The notes under the pieces are model-generated. The model had not been told where the DNA came from, did no database searches, and saw only the letters and a list, made by a program, of their open reading frames with translations. Below, one piece after another: positions 9,325-18,047 of a stretch of 64,000 nt of DNA; position 1 is the stretch's first letter; each line of letters begins with the position of its first letter. Made by a program: the position numbers and the translations under genes. The stretch is from NCBI RefSeq assembly GCF_040151475.1, contig NZ_JBDKWG010000130.1:62001-126000 (forward strand), in the 5' to 3' direction. This stretch comes from CAXBNB01 sp040151475. Its GTDB lineage: Bacteria; Bacteroidota; Bacteroidia; Cytophagales; Cyclobacteriaceae.

Positions 9325-10605
9325 ATGAAGCTGTCAATTCTTTTAGTATTGATATTTTGGAACTATTGTGTACATGCTCAAGTAAGACAAAGTATCTCGG
9401 GTCATGTAAGATCCACGCATTCAGAAAGGCCAATTTCTGGTGCTCATTGCTATTTAAAAAATAACGAGCATATCGGTAGTATAACTGATAGTTTAGGTTT
9501 TTTTCATTTGAGTTTTTCGAAAACCTTACTATATGATACTTTAATTATATCTCGTATCGGTTTTGCAAAAAAGGAAGTACCTCCTTCATTTTACAACTAT
9601 ACATTTGACACACTCAGTTTCCATTTGGATCAACAATCCATTGTCCTTAATGAAATTTTAGTTGAGTCTCAGGGTTATGACCTAAAAGGCTTTGTACTAT
9701 CGGCTATCGCCAGCATTCCAAAAAATTATCCCAATAAAGCACATCAATTAAAAGGATTGTATAGGAAAGTTTCTACTCAGGGTAAACAATACACTCGTCT
9801 TGAGGAGGCTGCAATAGCTTTAGATGATTATAATTACAAAACTCCATCTGAAGCTATCAGAATAACGACTGAATCCTTCAGACAAACAAAAGACTGGGGT
9901 GAAATAGATACAATGGCATTAAATATCTTTGATAAAACCAATAGAGGTATTTCTCAAAAACTTAATAAAGCTAGTAACCCCCTCAATAAACTGTATTTAA
10001 GTAATTTCATCCGTAATTATAGTAGAGAAAACGCTTTCTTTAATATCGAAAATATGAAAAAAAACATAGACCATTATCGCTTTGAGTTAATGGATATATC
10101 TATTTCAAAAGGCGATACTATCTATCAAATAGCTATTAGGTGGGAGCCAACTCTCCCTATAAAAAGACCTTCTGGGAAAACTTATTTAAAAATCAATACG
10201 AATGACATGGCGATTGTCGAAATGCAATTCTCTAAGGGTTTTGAAAACCAACCTTTAATAAGTCAGGAACATGTAAAATTTGAAAAGCAATATGGAAGGT
10301 ATTACCCTAAGTATATTAAAAGTTTTAGTTATCTCTTTATCAATCAAGATTTTGACGATGAGGAGTATGATATTCATACTTTTTGGTTTGATAAGGTGAA
10401 CATCAAAAAATTTAAAAAGATCAAATCGAAAGACGAAAACGATCGCAATGATCCAACAAGTTATAAACGCTCTACCTTAGATCTTGATTTTTGGTATCGT
10501 TCGCCTTTAATCAAGAAACACCCATTAAACCAAGGCGTAAGAACCGACATTGAAAAACACCAACCTCTGGAAGATCAATTTCGAGAAAATAAACCTGATC
10601 AATAA
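9325..10605 (+). CDS. Secreted CarboxypepD_reg-like domain protein, unknown role
   Basis: About 426 residues. I place the start at the ATG at 9325, where a clean signal peptide begins (MKLSILLVLIFW..., cleavage after VHAQ); the frame stays open upstream but that part lacks signal-peptide character. After cleavage comes a carboxypeptidase regulatory-like beta domain (ISGHVRSTHSERPISGA, then ITDSLGFFHLSF) of the kind seen at the front of TonB receptors. The rest, to ~residue 426, resembles the DUF5686-like/unclassified Bacteroidota proteins that follow this domain. No barrel-type C-terminal Phe is present. Two nt separate it from the TlpA-like gene, so they are co-transcribed. By eye this pair is more AT-rich than its neighbours, which could mean transfer. 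Confidence 0.75.
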   Translation: MKLSILLVLIFWNYCVHAQVRQSISGHVRSTHSERPISGAHCYLKNNEHIGSITDSLGFFHLSFSKTLLYDTLIISRIGFAKKEVPPSFYNYTFDTLSFHLDQQSIVLNEILVESQGYDLKGFVLSAIASIPKNYPNKAHQLKGLYRKVSTQGKQYTRLEEAAIALDDYNYKTPSEAIRITTESFRQTKDWGEIDTMALNIFDKTNRGISQKLNKASNPLNKLYLSNFIRNYSRENAFFNIENMKKNIDHYRFELMDISISKGDTIYQIAIRWEPTLPIKRPSGKTYLKINTNDMAIVEMQFSKGFENQPLISQEHVKFEKQYGRYYPKYIKSFSYLFINQDFDDEEYDIHTFWFDKVNIKKFKKIKSKDENDRNDPTSYKRSTLDLDFWYRSPLIKKHPLNQGVRTDIEKHQPLEDQFRENKPDQ

Positions 10606-10607
10606 AT

Positions 10608-12092
10608 ATGACAAGCATTGCGAAGATAATACGGCACTTTTTTACCTTAGCTTTATTGATCGGTTTATTAAGTGGGTGTTCAGAAGAAAACCTCCCCTTA
10701 TCAAATAAAGTCATTTTAATATTTCAAAACGTCAAAAATGAATCAACATTCTCGGATCAAAGATCATCTATAAAGTATATGGATGATCAGATGATACCAC
10801 ATGTCATAAATCCATTTGGGGAACAAAAACGCGTGATTTACACCTCTAGAAAACATTTAGATATTGCCTATCAAGATAAAGAAAAAGTTATACGACATTT
10901 TCTCTTAAAAAATGGGGATAGTGTACTTATAGAATTGAAAGGCAAATGGCCTGTTGTTGAAATATTGAATCGTAAGGCTAATAAATATGAAAGCAATTTT
11001 GAGAACAACAAACAACTGGATATATATGGAGATAAACCCTCGTCACTTGAAAGCTACTATTACTATTGGCAAACAGCAAACAATGGAATTAATCCCATAT
11101 TTGGTAACATCATATCGGAAGAACTGCAAACTTTAAAGAAGAAGGCCTTTATTGAGATTAAAAAAGAACATACTTATATAGACTCCCTAGCAACGTTTGA
11201 AATTATTAATAACGAGATTGCTGATTTTTATCAAATGAAAAATCAATTTTCATTTGATAAATTGAAATTGTATGAGTCTGATAAGGTTAACTTTTCCAAA
11301 ACTGAAGGCGTTGAAGCTATAACATCCAAGATTAGTAACGCCTCATCAGATTCTACTTCTGATTTTTCTTTTTATACATTTCATGATGATTTCATAACCC
11401 AGTATTATCAAGATTATGTATTTGATGCTATTACTAGTAATACAGATTTCACTTCTGTGTTGAATCAGAATCATTACAACAAGACTTTTAATAAACATCT
11501 GCTGTTTAAACATGTAGAGCAATTGCTAAAATCTTCATCCGTGGAACAAGGAAGAGACGCTCTTGATTTATTTCTAAAAGACTCAATAAACCGCAATTGG
11601 TCAAACTATTTATATTCAAAATACAACCTTGATCAGAGTTTTAATACTCATTGGCTAATCTCTGACAATCTAAATAGAACATATAATTTTGAAAGCCTCT
11701 TGCTGGAAAACAAAGGAAATCTAATCTACATCGATCTTTGGGCGAGTTGGTGTTTAAAAAGCATAAAAGAAATGCCCGCTTTAGATAATCTTATAGAGGA
11801 TTATGCAACAAGGAAAGTTGTTTCAATTCACATTTCAGTTGACACTGATAAAGAAAAATGGAAATGGGCTGAAAATAAATATCTTCGTTTCAATCAATTG
11901 AATAGTTATAAACTTGATAGCCTTGATCTTCCTATTCTACAGAAAACATTTAATGTGGATTTTATCCCCAGATATTTGTTATTCGATCAGAAAGGAAATC
12001 TTATTCACGGAAATGCTCCAAAACCAAGTAGTGAAGAATTAAGAATTCTTTTAGATTCTTATTTAGAAGTCAGCATTAAAGTTGAAAATTGA
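10608..12092 (+). CDS. TlpA/AlkS-like thioredoxin-fold lipoprotein with CxxS active site
   Basis: 494 residues. The lipoprotein signal peptide has lipobox GLLSGC, so it is anchored in the cell envelope. Residues ~30-345 are a large alpha-helical/unknown region as in Bacteroidota TlpA-like proteins. From ~365 a thioredoxin fold begins, with IDLWASWC followed by LKSIKEMP. The motif is Cys382-Leu-Lys-Ser385 instead of C-x-x-C, so the second (resolving) cysteine is missing, while the cis-Pro region (DFIPRYLLFD) is kept. It may act as a monothiol disulfide isomerase or a binding protein rather than a dithiol reductase. Translationally close (2 nt) to the upstream secreted gene. Confidence 0.82.
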   Translation: MTSIAKIIRHFFTLALLIGLLSGCSEENLPLSNKVILIFQNVKNESTFSDQRSSIKYMDDQMIPHVINPFGEQKRVIYTSRKHLDIAYQDKEKVIRHFLLKNGDSVLIELKGKWPVVEILNRKANKYESNFENNKQLDIYGDKPSSLESYYYYWQTANNGINPIFGNIISEELQTLKKKAFIEIKKEHTYIDSLATFEIINNEIADFYQMKNQFSFDKLKLYESDKVNFSKTEGVEAITSKISNASSDSTSDFSFYTFHDDFITQYYQDYVFDAITSNTDFTSVLNQNHYNKTFNKHLLFKHVEQLLKSSSVEQGRDALDLFLKDSINRNWSNYLYSKYNLDQSFNTHWLISDNLNRTYNFESLLLENKGNLIYIDLWASWCLKSIKEMPALDNLIEDYATRKVVSIHISVDTDKEKWKWAENKYLRFNQLNSYKLDSLDLPILQKTFNVDFIPRYLLFDQKGNLIHGNAPKPSSEELRILLDSYLEVSIKVEN

Positions 12093-12189
12093 TTTTTCAA
12101 TATACAGTAATGCTTGAAGGTTGAGGAATACCAAATTAGAGATTGAATGTAAACAGGACAACCTAAATCTTTGAAATGGGTATTGAGAA

Positions 12190-12384
12190 AATTTAAACGT
12201 AAACGCACCCCTGTCGGACACATAATTACGTTCGTTTTTTCCATTATTAATGTCATTGTACCCCGCCTTTTGTAACCTGGCTGTCAATATTGGTTACAAG
12301 AACTTTTCCTATCAAGTCCTTCGCTATTTCTACTACATTGTCATTGTAAAAATATCCCCTGCTAAGTTTTATTTCTGTTACCAT
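12190..12384 (-). pseudogene. Remnant of DNA-3-methyladenine glycosylase (MPG/Aag family)
   Basis: Reading from an ATG at 12384 there are 43 codons to a TGA at 12255-12253. They match the N-terminus of the MPG/AAG glycosylase family: KLSRGYFYNDNVVEIAK then DLIGKVLVTNIDSQVT. The intact family continues with a conserved I-V-E-T-E-A-Y active-site segment and ~150 more residues; here that part is gone. In a different frame downstream (12250-12190) the text NNGKNERNYVSDRGAF may be a decayed trace of the R-x-x-R-N segment, but that is tentative. The gene is therefore truncated and frame-broken. Its missing part would have lain where the secreted-protein/TlpA pair now ends, suggesting the pair's arrival or a deletion destroyed it. 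Confidence 0.68.
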
Positions 12385-12467
12385 CTGAAATCAAATCATT
12401 TTTAATAACTACTCCGGGGAGAAGCCGTATAAGTATCACGTAATTTAAAAACCAAACATTTAATCAA

Positions 12468-13343
12468 ATGAAGAAAACAAAACTAATGAAGATCAACCTT
12501 GCTATTGCCCTCATGTTATTCAGTTTTAGCTCGATCGCACAAATCACTATACCTGCTCCCAGCCCGGCTGGATTAGTTTCGGGGAAAGTAGGACTTACCG
12601 ACATTGAAATCAAGTACTCAAGACCTCAGACCAAAGGAAGAAAAATATTCGGAAATGGAGACGACTTTTTACTTCCTTATGGAGTGATGTGGCGTGCTGG
12701 TGCCAATGCCGGAACCATAGTGAAATTTAGTGATGACGTGAAAATAGGAAATGAAAGCCTGGCAGCAGGCGAATATTTACTATTGGCAACTCCGGGAAAA
12801 GATGAATGGACAGTCTATTTCTATACCGATATATCTATGGGAGGAAACTTATCTGCCTATGATGAAGCTAAAACGGCACTAAAGGCATCAGTAAAGCCCA
12901 CAAAGCTTACAGAGGCAGTAAGTACTCTAACCTACAACATCAGTGACATCAGCGATGACAGCCAGTCAGCTTTTATTCAAATGGCTTGGGAAAATACTTC
13001 CGTAAAAATTCCTGTAACAGTTTCTTTTGATGATCAGGTGATGAAAGCTATTGCTAAAGGAACCAAAGTGAATGTAGCAAACTATGCTTCTGCAGCCAAC
13101 TACTACCTGACTACCGGAAAGGATTTAAAACAAGCTCTTGAATGGATGAACCTGTACCTTGCTGAAGGTCAGAACGCAAATCAATTCTGGCATGTACATA
13201 CCAAAGCCTTAATACAAGCCAAATTGGGAGATAAAAAAGGTGCGAAAGAAACTGCTAAAAAATCAATGGAATTGGCTAAAAAGTCTCCACAGGGAGATTT
13301 TGGGTATATCAAAAGAAATGAAGATTTGATTGCCGGACTATAA
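12468..13343 (+). CDS. DUF2911 domain-containing secreted protein with TPR-like C-terminus
   Basis: 291 residues. Signal peptide at the N-terminus (hydrophobic residues ~9-23, cleavage after SIAQ). The DUF2911 domain follows with PSPAG and IEIKYSRPQTKGRKIFG, then PYGVMWRAGANAGT and LAAGEYLLLATPG, all typical family text. The last ~80 residues (GTKVNVANYASAANYYL...) look like tetratricopeptide-type helices, common in this family. Molecular function is unknown. Monocistronic as far as seen, ending at a strong bidirectional terminator. Confidence 0.9.
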   Translation: MKKTKLMKINLAIALMLFSFSSIAQITIPAPSPAGLVSGKVGLTDIEIKYSRPQTKGRKIFGNGDDFLLPYGVMWRAGANAGTIVKFSDDVKIGNESLAAGEYLLLATPGKDEWTVYFYTDISMGGNLSAYDEAKTALKASVKPTKLTEAVSTLTYNISDISDDSQSAFIQMAWENTSVKIPVTVSFDDQVMKAIAKGTKVNVANYASAANYYLTTGKDLKQALEWMNLYLAEGQNANQFWHVHTKALIQAKLGDKKGAKETAKKSMELAKKSPQGDFGYIKRNEDLIAGL

Positions 13344-13371
13344 TGAAAGAGACTTAATTTATAGAAAACAC

Positions 13372-13405
13372 AAAGCTGAAGGGTTAATTCTCTTCAGCTT
13401 TTTTT
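13372..13405 (+). terminator. Bidirectional intrinsic terminator between DUF2911 and hlyIII genes
   Basis: Perfect 10-bp stem AAAGCTGAAG (13372-13381) / CTTCAGCTTT (13392-13401) with a 10-nt loop and a T run on the plus strand; the minus strand also ends the stem with T-rich sequence. It sits between two convergent genes and overlaps the last codon of hlyIII. Confidence 0.85.
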
Positions 13406-14060
13406 ATCTAAAAATATACATCACCATCATCAAGAAATGTAAAATACTGCCAGCCATCACGAACAAATGCCAAATAAAATGAGCCAGTTTCATCCTGTAG
13501 TCAATAATGTAAAAAACGATTCCGATGGTATAGGCCAAACCTCCAGAAGCCAACAGCCAAAATGCCGATTCTGGCAAAAGTAATTTTACAAGATTTATTT
13601 TAAAAATCACAATCCAACCCATTACAGCATACATCAAAGTGGATAGCAAATTGTATCTACCTGTAAAGAAAACCTTCAACAGAATACCCACAAGTGCCAT
13701 TCCCCATTGTACAGCGAAAAATATCCATCCCAAAGTACCACCGATGGTAATAAGCAGAACTGGCGTATAAGTACCTGCTATCAACAAATAAATGCCACAA
13801 TGATCCAGGATATTGAATATACGTTTGGCCTTCTTGTGTCGCAAGCCATGATAGATGGCAGAAAAAGTATATAACAATACCAGGCTGGTTCCATAAAACA
13901 AGGCACTAAACAAGCTCCATTCTTTGTCACTTTTTGCACCAAATACTATCAAAACCACCAACCCTCCTATAGCACACAGACCTGTGATGCCATGCGACAT
14001 CAGGTTAAACCACTCTTCAAGTTTGGATTGTTCTTTGAACCTTTCGGTGTTTTTTATCAT
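13404..14060 (-). CDS. Hemolysin III / PAQR family membrane protein
   Basis: 218 residues with seven predicted membrane helices. It has the family's metal-binding-type signature: Ser/His in FSAIYHGLRH, Asp-His in ILDHCGIYLLIAGTYTP and the C-terminal H-x3-H in HFIWHLFVMAGSILH. PAQR/HlyIII members are thought to be zinc-dependent lipid-modifying enzymes or channels in the inner membrane; the haemolysin name is historical. The start ATG overlaps, as ATGA, the stop codon of an upstream coding tail that has lost its front end, so it was once the second gene of an operon. Confidence 0.92.
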   Translation of the reverse strand: MIKNTERFKEQSKLEEWFNLMSHGITGLCAIGGLVVLIVFGAKSDKEWSLFSALFYGTSLVLLYTFSAIYHGLRHKKAKRIFNILDHCGIYLLIAGTYTPVLLITIGGTLGWIFFAVQWGMALVGILLKVFFTGRYNLLSTLMYAVMGWIVIFKINLVKLLLPESAFWLLASGGLAYTIGIVFYIIDYRMKLAHFIWHLFVMAGSILHFLMMVMYIFR

Positions 14061-14146
14061 TCTATGTCAAAGTTGAGCTTGATATAAATTCCGTCTTGAG
14101 CTGCCTTATATTTTTGTCTGAAACGATAATGCGTGTATTTTCCAAG
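14057..14146 (-). pseudogene. C-terminal tail of a lost gene, coupled to hlyIII
   Basis: Immediately before hlyIII the minus strand reads 29 codons ending in a TGA that overlaps the hlyIII ATG (ATGA). The text, LGKYTHYRFRQKYKAAQDG then IYIKLNFDIE, has the alternating pattern of a beta-barrel or surface protein end. The frame is closed by a TAA about ten codons further upstream, and no start is available. I interpret it as the 3' end of a gene deleted or replaced by the repeat-rich spacer. Family not recognised. Confidence 0.45.
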
Positions 14147-14228
14147 TAAAAGATACAAAACTATAGAAGTCAGTAGTTATCTACATATAGAAATATAAGT
14201 TTAACTTTATTGAATGGATATAATCAAC

Positions 14229-14254
14229 TACCCCGAGGCAGAGCCATCGGGGTA
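14229..14254. repeat. REP-like palindrome, GGCAGAGCC core, copy 1
   Basis: Stem TACCCCGA (14229-14236) / TCGGGGTA (14247-14254) with loop GGCAGAGCCA. Followed by TTAAGCGGAG. Similar hairpins occur as dispersed intergenic repeats in Bacteroidota genomes. The text ACTACTCCGGGGAGAAGCC at 12409-12427 may be a decayed relative. Confidence 0.6.
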
Positions 14255-14314
14255 TTAAGCGGAGTATTTTTATTTTATGAAAAACCTACCGTTTTTCAAT
14301 CTTTTCCGTTTTCA

Positions 14315-14335
14315 CCTTGGGGCAGAGCCCAGAGG
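14315..14335. repeat. REP-like palindrome, GGCAGAGCC core, copy 2
   Basis: A 21-nt imperfect palindrome, CCTTGGGGCAGAGCCCAGAGG in two halves around CAGA, sharing the GGCAGAGCC core with the copy 61 nt upstream. Confidence 0.5.
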
Positions 14336-14529
14336 AATTTTATAGATTAAAAGGACAGAACTTTCCGAAGTTTTCCAGACGGTTCAGAACTGATCATGAT
14401 TGTAGTTTTTAGCCAAATATTTCACGTCACTTCTGTAGAAATCTCCTAGAACCACCCTTATAATACTATTTCACAGTAGATAAAAAACACCAACACATAC
14501 AAAATATTCATGTGTTGACAATCATTATC

Positions 14530-17500
14530 CTACTTCACCCACTGCAAGCTGTTCTTCAATATGGTCTGATAAGCTTTTAAATCATGTGCACGCTCATCAT
14601 GGCCTAAAGTGTTGCCTATAATTTTGGCTTTAGGGTGTTTTACAGTCCACACCACAGGAAATTCTTCTCCTGACTCAAGTCCTTTGCCGATTGCCAGCAC
14701 TTCTATATCAACAGCCTCAGGATCTTTTTTCCATCTGTACAGTTCATCGGTAATCCTAAATCTCGAAGGAACACCTTTCATAATCGGATGGTTCGGCTTA
14801 AGCACTCTCACTTCAAACTCTTGTAGTTTTTCGTGAGACTCAGAGCCTCCTCCTACCAGTTGTTTGTTGTACTCCGGCCAGTCTCTCCAGTTGTACCAGG
14901 TACTTGGGTGAAAGATCAGCATGCTTTTTCCTGCATCTACATGTGAGAATATTTTCTCACGGGTTTTATCGTCAATTGGTTTGTTGTTACAGATGTAAAG
15001 AATATCCGTCTCATCCAGCCATTCTCCAAATTGAGTGGAGCTCTCGGTATAAGTAACAGTCGTTTTACCTCCCTCACTCAATAATTTCCCATCCTGTACA
15101 CCAAAGTATTTCAAAAACTCATGTGAGCCTCCTCCGCCCATCATGGACACCCTTTTTGCGTTTGGATCTTTAGAAATATAAGTACCGGGAGCAGTAACGA
15201 TGATCTCGCCTTGCATCATAGTCCAATGGCCAGGGAAAGTACAGACATAAGGATATCGTCCTGGCTGGTCAGGAATTTTGAAGAGAATTGAACCTTTATT
15301 GCCCGATTCAATCATCTCAGTAGCTGCTAATACATATCTTGATTTCGGTACATATCCGGATTTTGCGGCTTCAGGATTGGTCACAAAACTATCAACCATT
15401 TTGCCAAATGCAGCCAGACTACCGGGACGGATCACCACCAGATTGTGGGGCATCTGATCTACATTGTTCAAAGTAATTTCAACTGTCTGTCCGGCTGTGG
15501 CATACAGTACTTTTTTGTCAAATGCCATTTCCTGATTCACAGTATTCAGGCTCAATCTTAGGTCAGCTTTCAGTTTCCCAATTTTGCCTATGCCCGCATC
15601 AATGTATCGCTCTCCACCTCCGTCATGACAATGAACAGCTATTATATTTTTTCCCGCTTTGAACAGATTGCCCAATTCAGCATCCAGTTTCACAAACTTG
15701 TAGGGTTTGCTTACTCCTCCTTCTGAAATCAACAACTGACCATTTACATAAACGTCGTAACCATCATCGTGCATTACTTTCAATACCGGATCAACTATCG
15801 CTGCATCAAGTGTTACTTCTCTTCTCAGCCAAATATCCGATTTATTCCATGGCGTTCTAACGCCAAACGTTTCTTTTCCACCAAAAGGTGACCTTCCGTT
15901 TTGCCATGAGGAATCATCAAAATCTACCGCATACCAATCATCTGCTGGTTGTCCCTCAGTATATTGCCATTTAACCTTTGCTTCTTCAGCCGACGGAATC
16001 AGCATATCTACAGAGGCGGCATCTACAGTTTCATAGTTGAGCTCGCGATAGTAAATCTTAATCGCCGCTTTCAACCATTTATCAGCAATGTTTGCAGGAT
16101 TATCGACAGCCACTGCTATGGCTTTAGAAAGTTGGTCTGTTTCCGGAAGTTCCCCGGCACGTAGTATAGCCGCCAACCTGATATGCAAATTAGCATCCTG
16201 AATCAACGTAGATTTTGCCAATTCCTCACTTCCAGTTTCTGAATTGGGAAGCAACGATAGTGCAGCTCTTTTCACTGCAGGATATTTACTGGATAAAGCT
16301 TCAATCGCAGCACTGCCCGCTTCCATATTAGCACCGTCCAAAGCCCCTAAGCCTTTCAATGCCCATAGAGCATGTGCTCCACTAAATTCGTTTTTATCAC
16401 TGCCCGCCAATTCGATTAATTTCGGAATCAAATCTGTTTTGTTTCCCTCCACAATCAGACGTTGGGCTGTAATGCGCCAAAACATATTGTCACTTTCAAG
16501 CCCTTCTATCAATGCCTCATTGTCATTTGGATCAATTTCGGTAATATCCGAATCATCACCATCTTCATGTCTGATGATATAAATCCTTCCATGTCCTTTA
16601 TCCCGAAGTGGATTGAGATGTGCATTTCCTTCTCCTTTGTCAGCATTCCAAATCTGATTTTCCATTCCCCTTTTATCAGGATTGTGCTGGATTACCGGGT
16701 TGTACCAGTCGGCAATCCAAAGATTTCCATCAGGACCTGTTTCAGCAAATACAGGAGCAGTCCATGCATCAGTACTTGCGAAAATATTGCCTCCATCTAC
16801 TTCTTTAAACCCTGCACCACTTTCTTCAATTCTTGCAAGGTGCACCAAATGTCCGGTTGGCTCACTGACATACATTTGGTTTTGGTATTCCTTAGGATAA
16901 TTTCTTGCGGTATAAAAATTCGCACCTGCTGCTGCAGTATATCCACCCCTCACATCTACCTGTTGCAATGGTATCGTATCAACAGGTGTAATATTATAAT
17001 GCCCCTGAATAAAATCTGCATTGATCGCCCATGTAGGCCTTTTAGATAAGTAATCATAATGTCTTAAAGGAATACCGACATAACACGCATGGTTGTTGTT
17101 GGCAGTTGATCCAAATATTTCAAAATCTTCTCTGATACCCAGCCCCCAGGTGTTGTTGTTGAAACGACCTACCGGCTCAAAAAACTTTCCATCCTTTGAG
17201 AATTTGTAAACCCCCATTTTAAATTCCACACTTTTTCCTTCGAATTGATTTTCGAACCCGGAATATCCCACCGAACCCCAAATCAAATTGTCCTGACCAT
17301 AGCGAAGTGATGAAGGACCGGCATGTGTATCGAACGTACCAAATCCACCGAAAAGTACAGTACTTTTATCCATTTTATCATCTCCATTAGTATCTTCCAG
17401 AAATACTATGTCAGGAGCTTGAGCCACAATCACCCCACCTTTTACTTTGACTATACCAGTAGATAAGCTTTGCTTAGTAGCATAATCAATAAATTTATCT

Positions 17501-17850
17501 GCTTTACCATCACCATTGGTGTCTTCACAAATCGTAATGCGATCCCCACCTACATCATTATTCAATCCATGAGGGTAATCCTGAGACTGAACCACCCAAA
17601 GCCTGCCTCTTTCATCCCATGTAAAGGCGATAGGGTTGATTATCTCCGGTTCAGATGCAAAGAGTACTGTTTCAAAACCATCAGGAACCTGTATGTGTTT
17701 TTGGGATGCTTCAGGGCTAAGTGGATTTTGTACTCTTGGCTTTACACCTGTATAAGTTAACTCAGGTAATTTCTCCATGTCGCTCGTACATGCCAATAAG
17801 AAAGTCAAACAACAAAAAGCAATTGAGGATTTAATAATCGGGTAATTCAT
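14530..17850 (-). CDS. PVC-type dehydrogenase lipoprotein fused to HEAT, sugar-binding-like, azurin-like cupredoxin and ThuA domains
   Basis: 1106 residues with a lipobox FLLAC. Order: PVC-type beta-propeller (~45-430, with EDTNGDGKAD-type loops), HEAT-like helices (~440-600), a galactose-binding-like beta domain (~620-770, WYAVDFDDSSW...), an azurin-like copper domain (~784-887), and a ThuA glutamine-amidotransferase-like domain (~899-1106). The copper ligands are all present: His802 in MPHNLV and Cys870-TFPGH875-WTM-Met879, with the same C+5/C+9 spacing as azurin. No CxxCH motif is present, unlike the other three PVC-type proteins here. Inferred role: periplasmic sugar oxidation with electrons leaving through copper. 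It follows repeat element A and may be transcribed on its own. Confidence 0.85.
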   Translation of the reverse strand: MNYPIIKSSIAFCCLTFLLACTSDMEKLPELTYTGVKPRVQNPLSPEASQKHIQVPDGFETVLFASEPEIINPIAFTWDERGRLWVVQSQDYPHGLNNDVGGDRITICEDTNGDGKADKFIDYATKQSLSTGIVKVKGGVIVAQAPDIVFLEDTNGDDKMDKSTVLFGGFGTFDTHAGPSSLRYGQDNLIWGSVGYSGFENQFEGKSVEFKMGVYKFSKDGKFFEPVGRFNNNTWGLGIREDFEIFGSTANNNHACYVGIPLRHYDYLSKRPTWAINADFIQGHYNITPVDTIPLQQVDVRGGYTAAAGANFYTARNYPKEYQNQMYVSEPTGHLVHLARIEESGAGFKEVDGGNIFASTDAWTAPVFAETGPDGNLWIADWYNPVIQHNPDKRGMENQIWNADKGEGNAHLNPLRDKGHGRIYIIRHEDGDDSDITEIDPNDNEALIEGLESDNMFWRITAQRLIVEGNKTDLIPKLIELAGSDKNEFSGAHALWALKGLGALDGANMEAGSAAIEALSSKYPAVKRAALSLLPNSETGSEELAKSTLIQDANLHIRLAAILRAGELPETDQLSKAIAVAVDNPANIADKWLKAAIKIYYRELNYETVDAASVDMLIPSAEEAKVKWQYTEGQPADDWYAVDFDDSSWQNGRSPFGGKETFGVRTPWNKSDIWLRREVTLDAAIVDPVLKVMHDDGYDVYVNGQLLISEGGVSKPYKFVKLDAELGNLFKAGKNIIAVHCHDGGGERYIDAGIGKIGKLKADLRLSLNTVNQEMAFDKKVLYATAGQTVEITLNNVDQMPHNLVVIRPGSLAAFGKMVDSFVTNPEAAKSGYVPKSRYVLAATEMIESGNKGSILFKIPDQPGRYPYVCTFPGHWTMMQGEIIVTAPGTYISKDPNAKRVSMMGGGGSHEFLKYFGVQDGKLLSEGGKTTVTYTESSTQFGEWLDETDILYICNNKPIDDKTREKIFSHVDAGKSMLIFHPSTWYNWRDWPEYNKQLVGGGSESHEKLQEFEVRVLKPNHPIMKGVPSRFRITDELYRWKKDPEAVDIEVLAIGKGLESGEEFPVVWTVKHPKAKIIGNTLGHDERAHDLKAYQTILKNSLQWVK

Positions 17851-17882
17851 TTGTACTAGGGGTTTAGTTTAATCAATACTTG

Positions 17883-18036
17883 AAGAGACTGTTTCAAAAG
17901 GATTAAACAGTTGCCGGATTTATTCCGGCATCCCTTTGCGAACACATCAATAATTATTTCTCGAACAGATTCCTGAATACCTGCCTGAACGACAATCAGG
18001 AATCTGGGGATTCTCTACATTATAAAATAGCCTCTT
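17883..18036. repeat. MITE-like intergenic element A
   Basis: About 154 nt bounded by terminal inverted repeats, AAGAGACTGTTTC at the left and AAAATAGCCTCTT at the right. The left end shares the pattern TCAAAAGGATTAAACAGTT-CCGGATT with element B (21520-21614). Inside is a 9-bp inverted repeat GATTCCTGA (17968-17976) / TCAGGAATC (17996-18004). No reading frame, so non-autonomous; it may also serve as a transcription end for the cupin operon. Confidence 0.6.
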
Positions 18037-18047
18037 ATTTTTCTTTA

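Larger units (their letters stand above)
14147..14529. other. Repeat-rich spacer, no gene
   Basis: No start or credible reading frame on either strand. It contains two palindromic units sharing the core GGCAGAGCC (14229-14254 and 14315-14335) and an imperfect palindrome AACTTTCCGAAGTT near 14368. It separates the hlyIII remnant from the end of the cupredoxin-type dehydrogenase gene. Confidence 0.6.

Noticed and set aside
14147..14529. tRNA, small RNA or CRISPR in the long spacer
   Set aside because: The palindromes are isolated, not regularly spaced, and no cloverleaf or repeat-spacer array can be drawn.
16462..17049. 195-codon plus-strand frame
   Set aside because: Antisense to the propeller domain of the cupredoxin-type dehydrogenase; no start or motif support.
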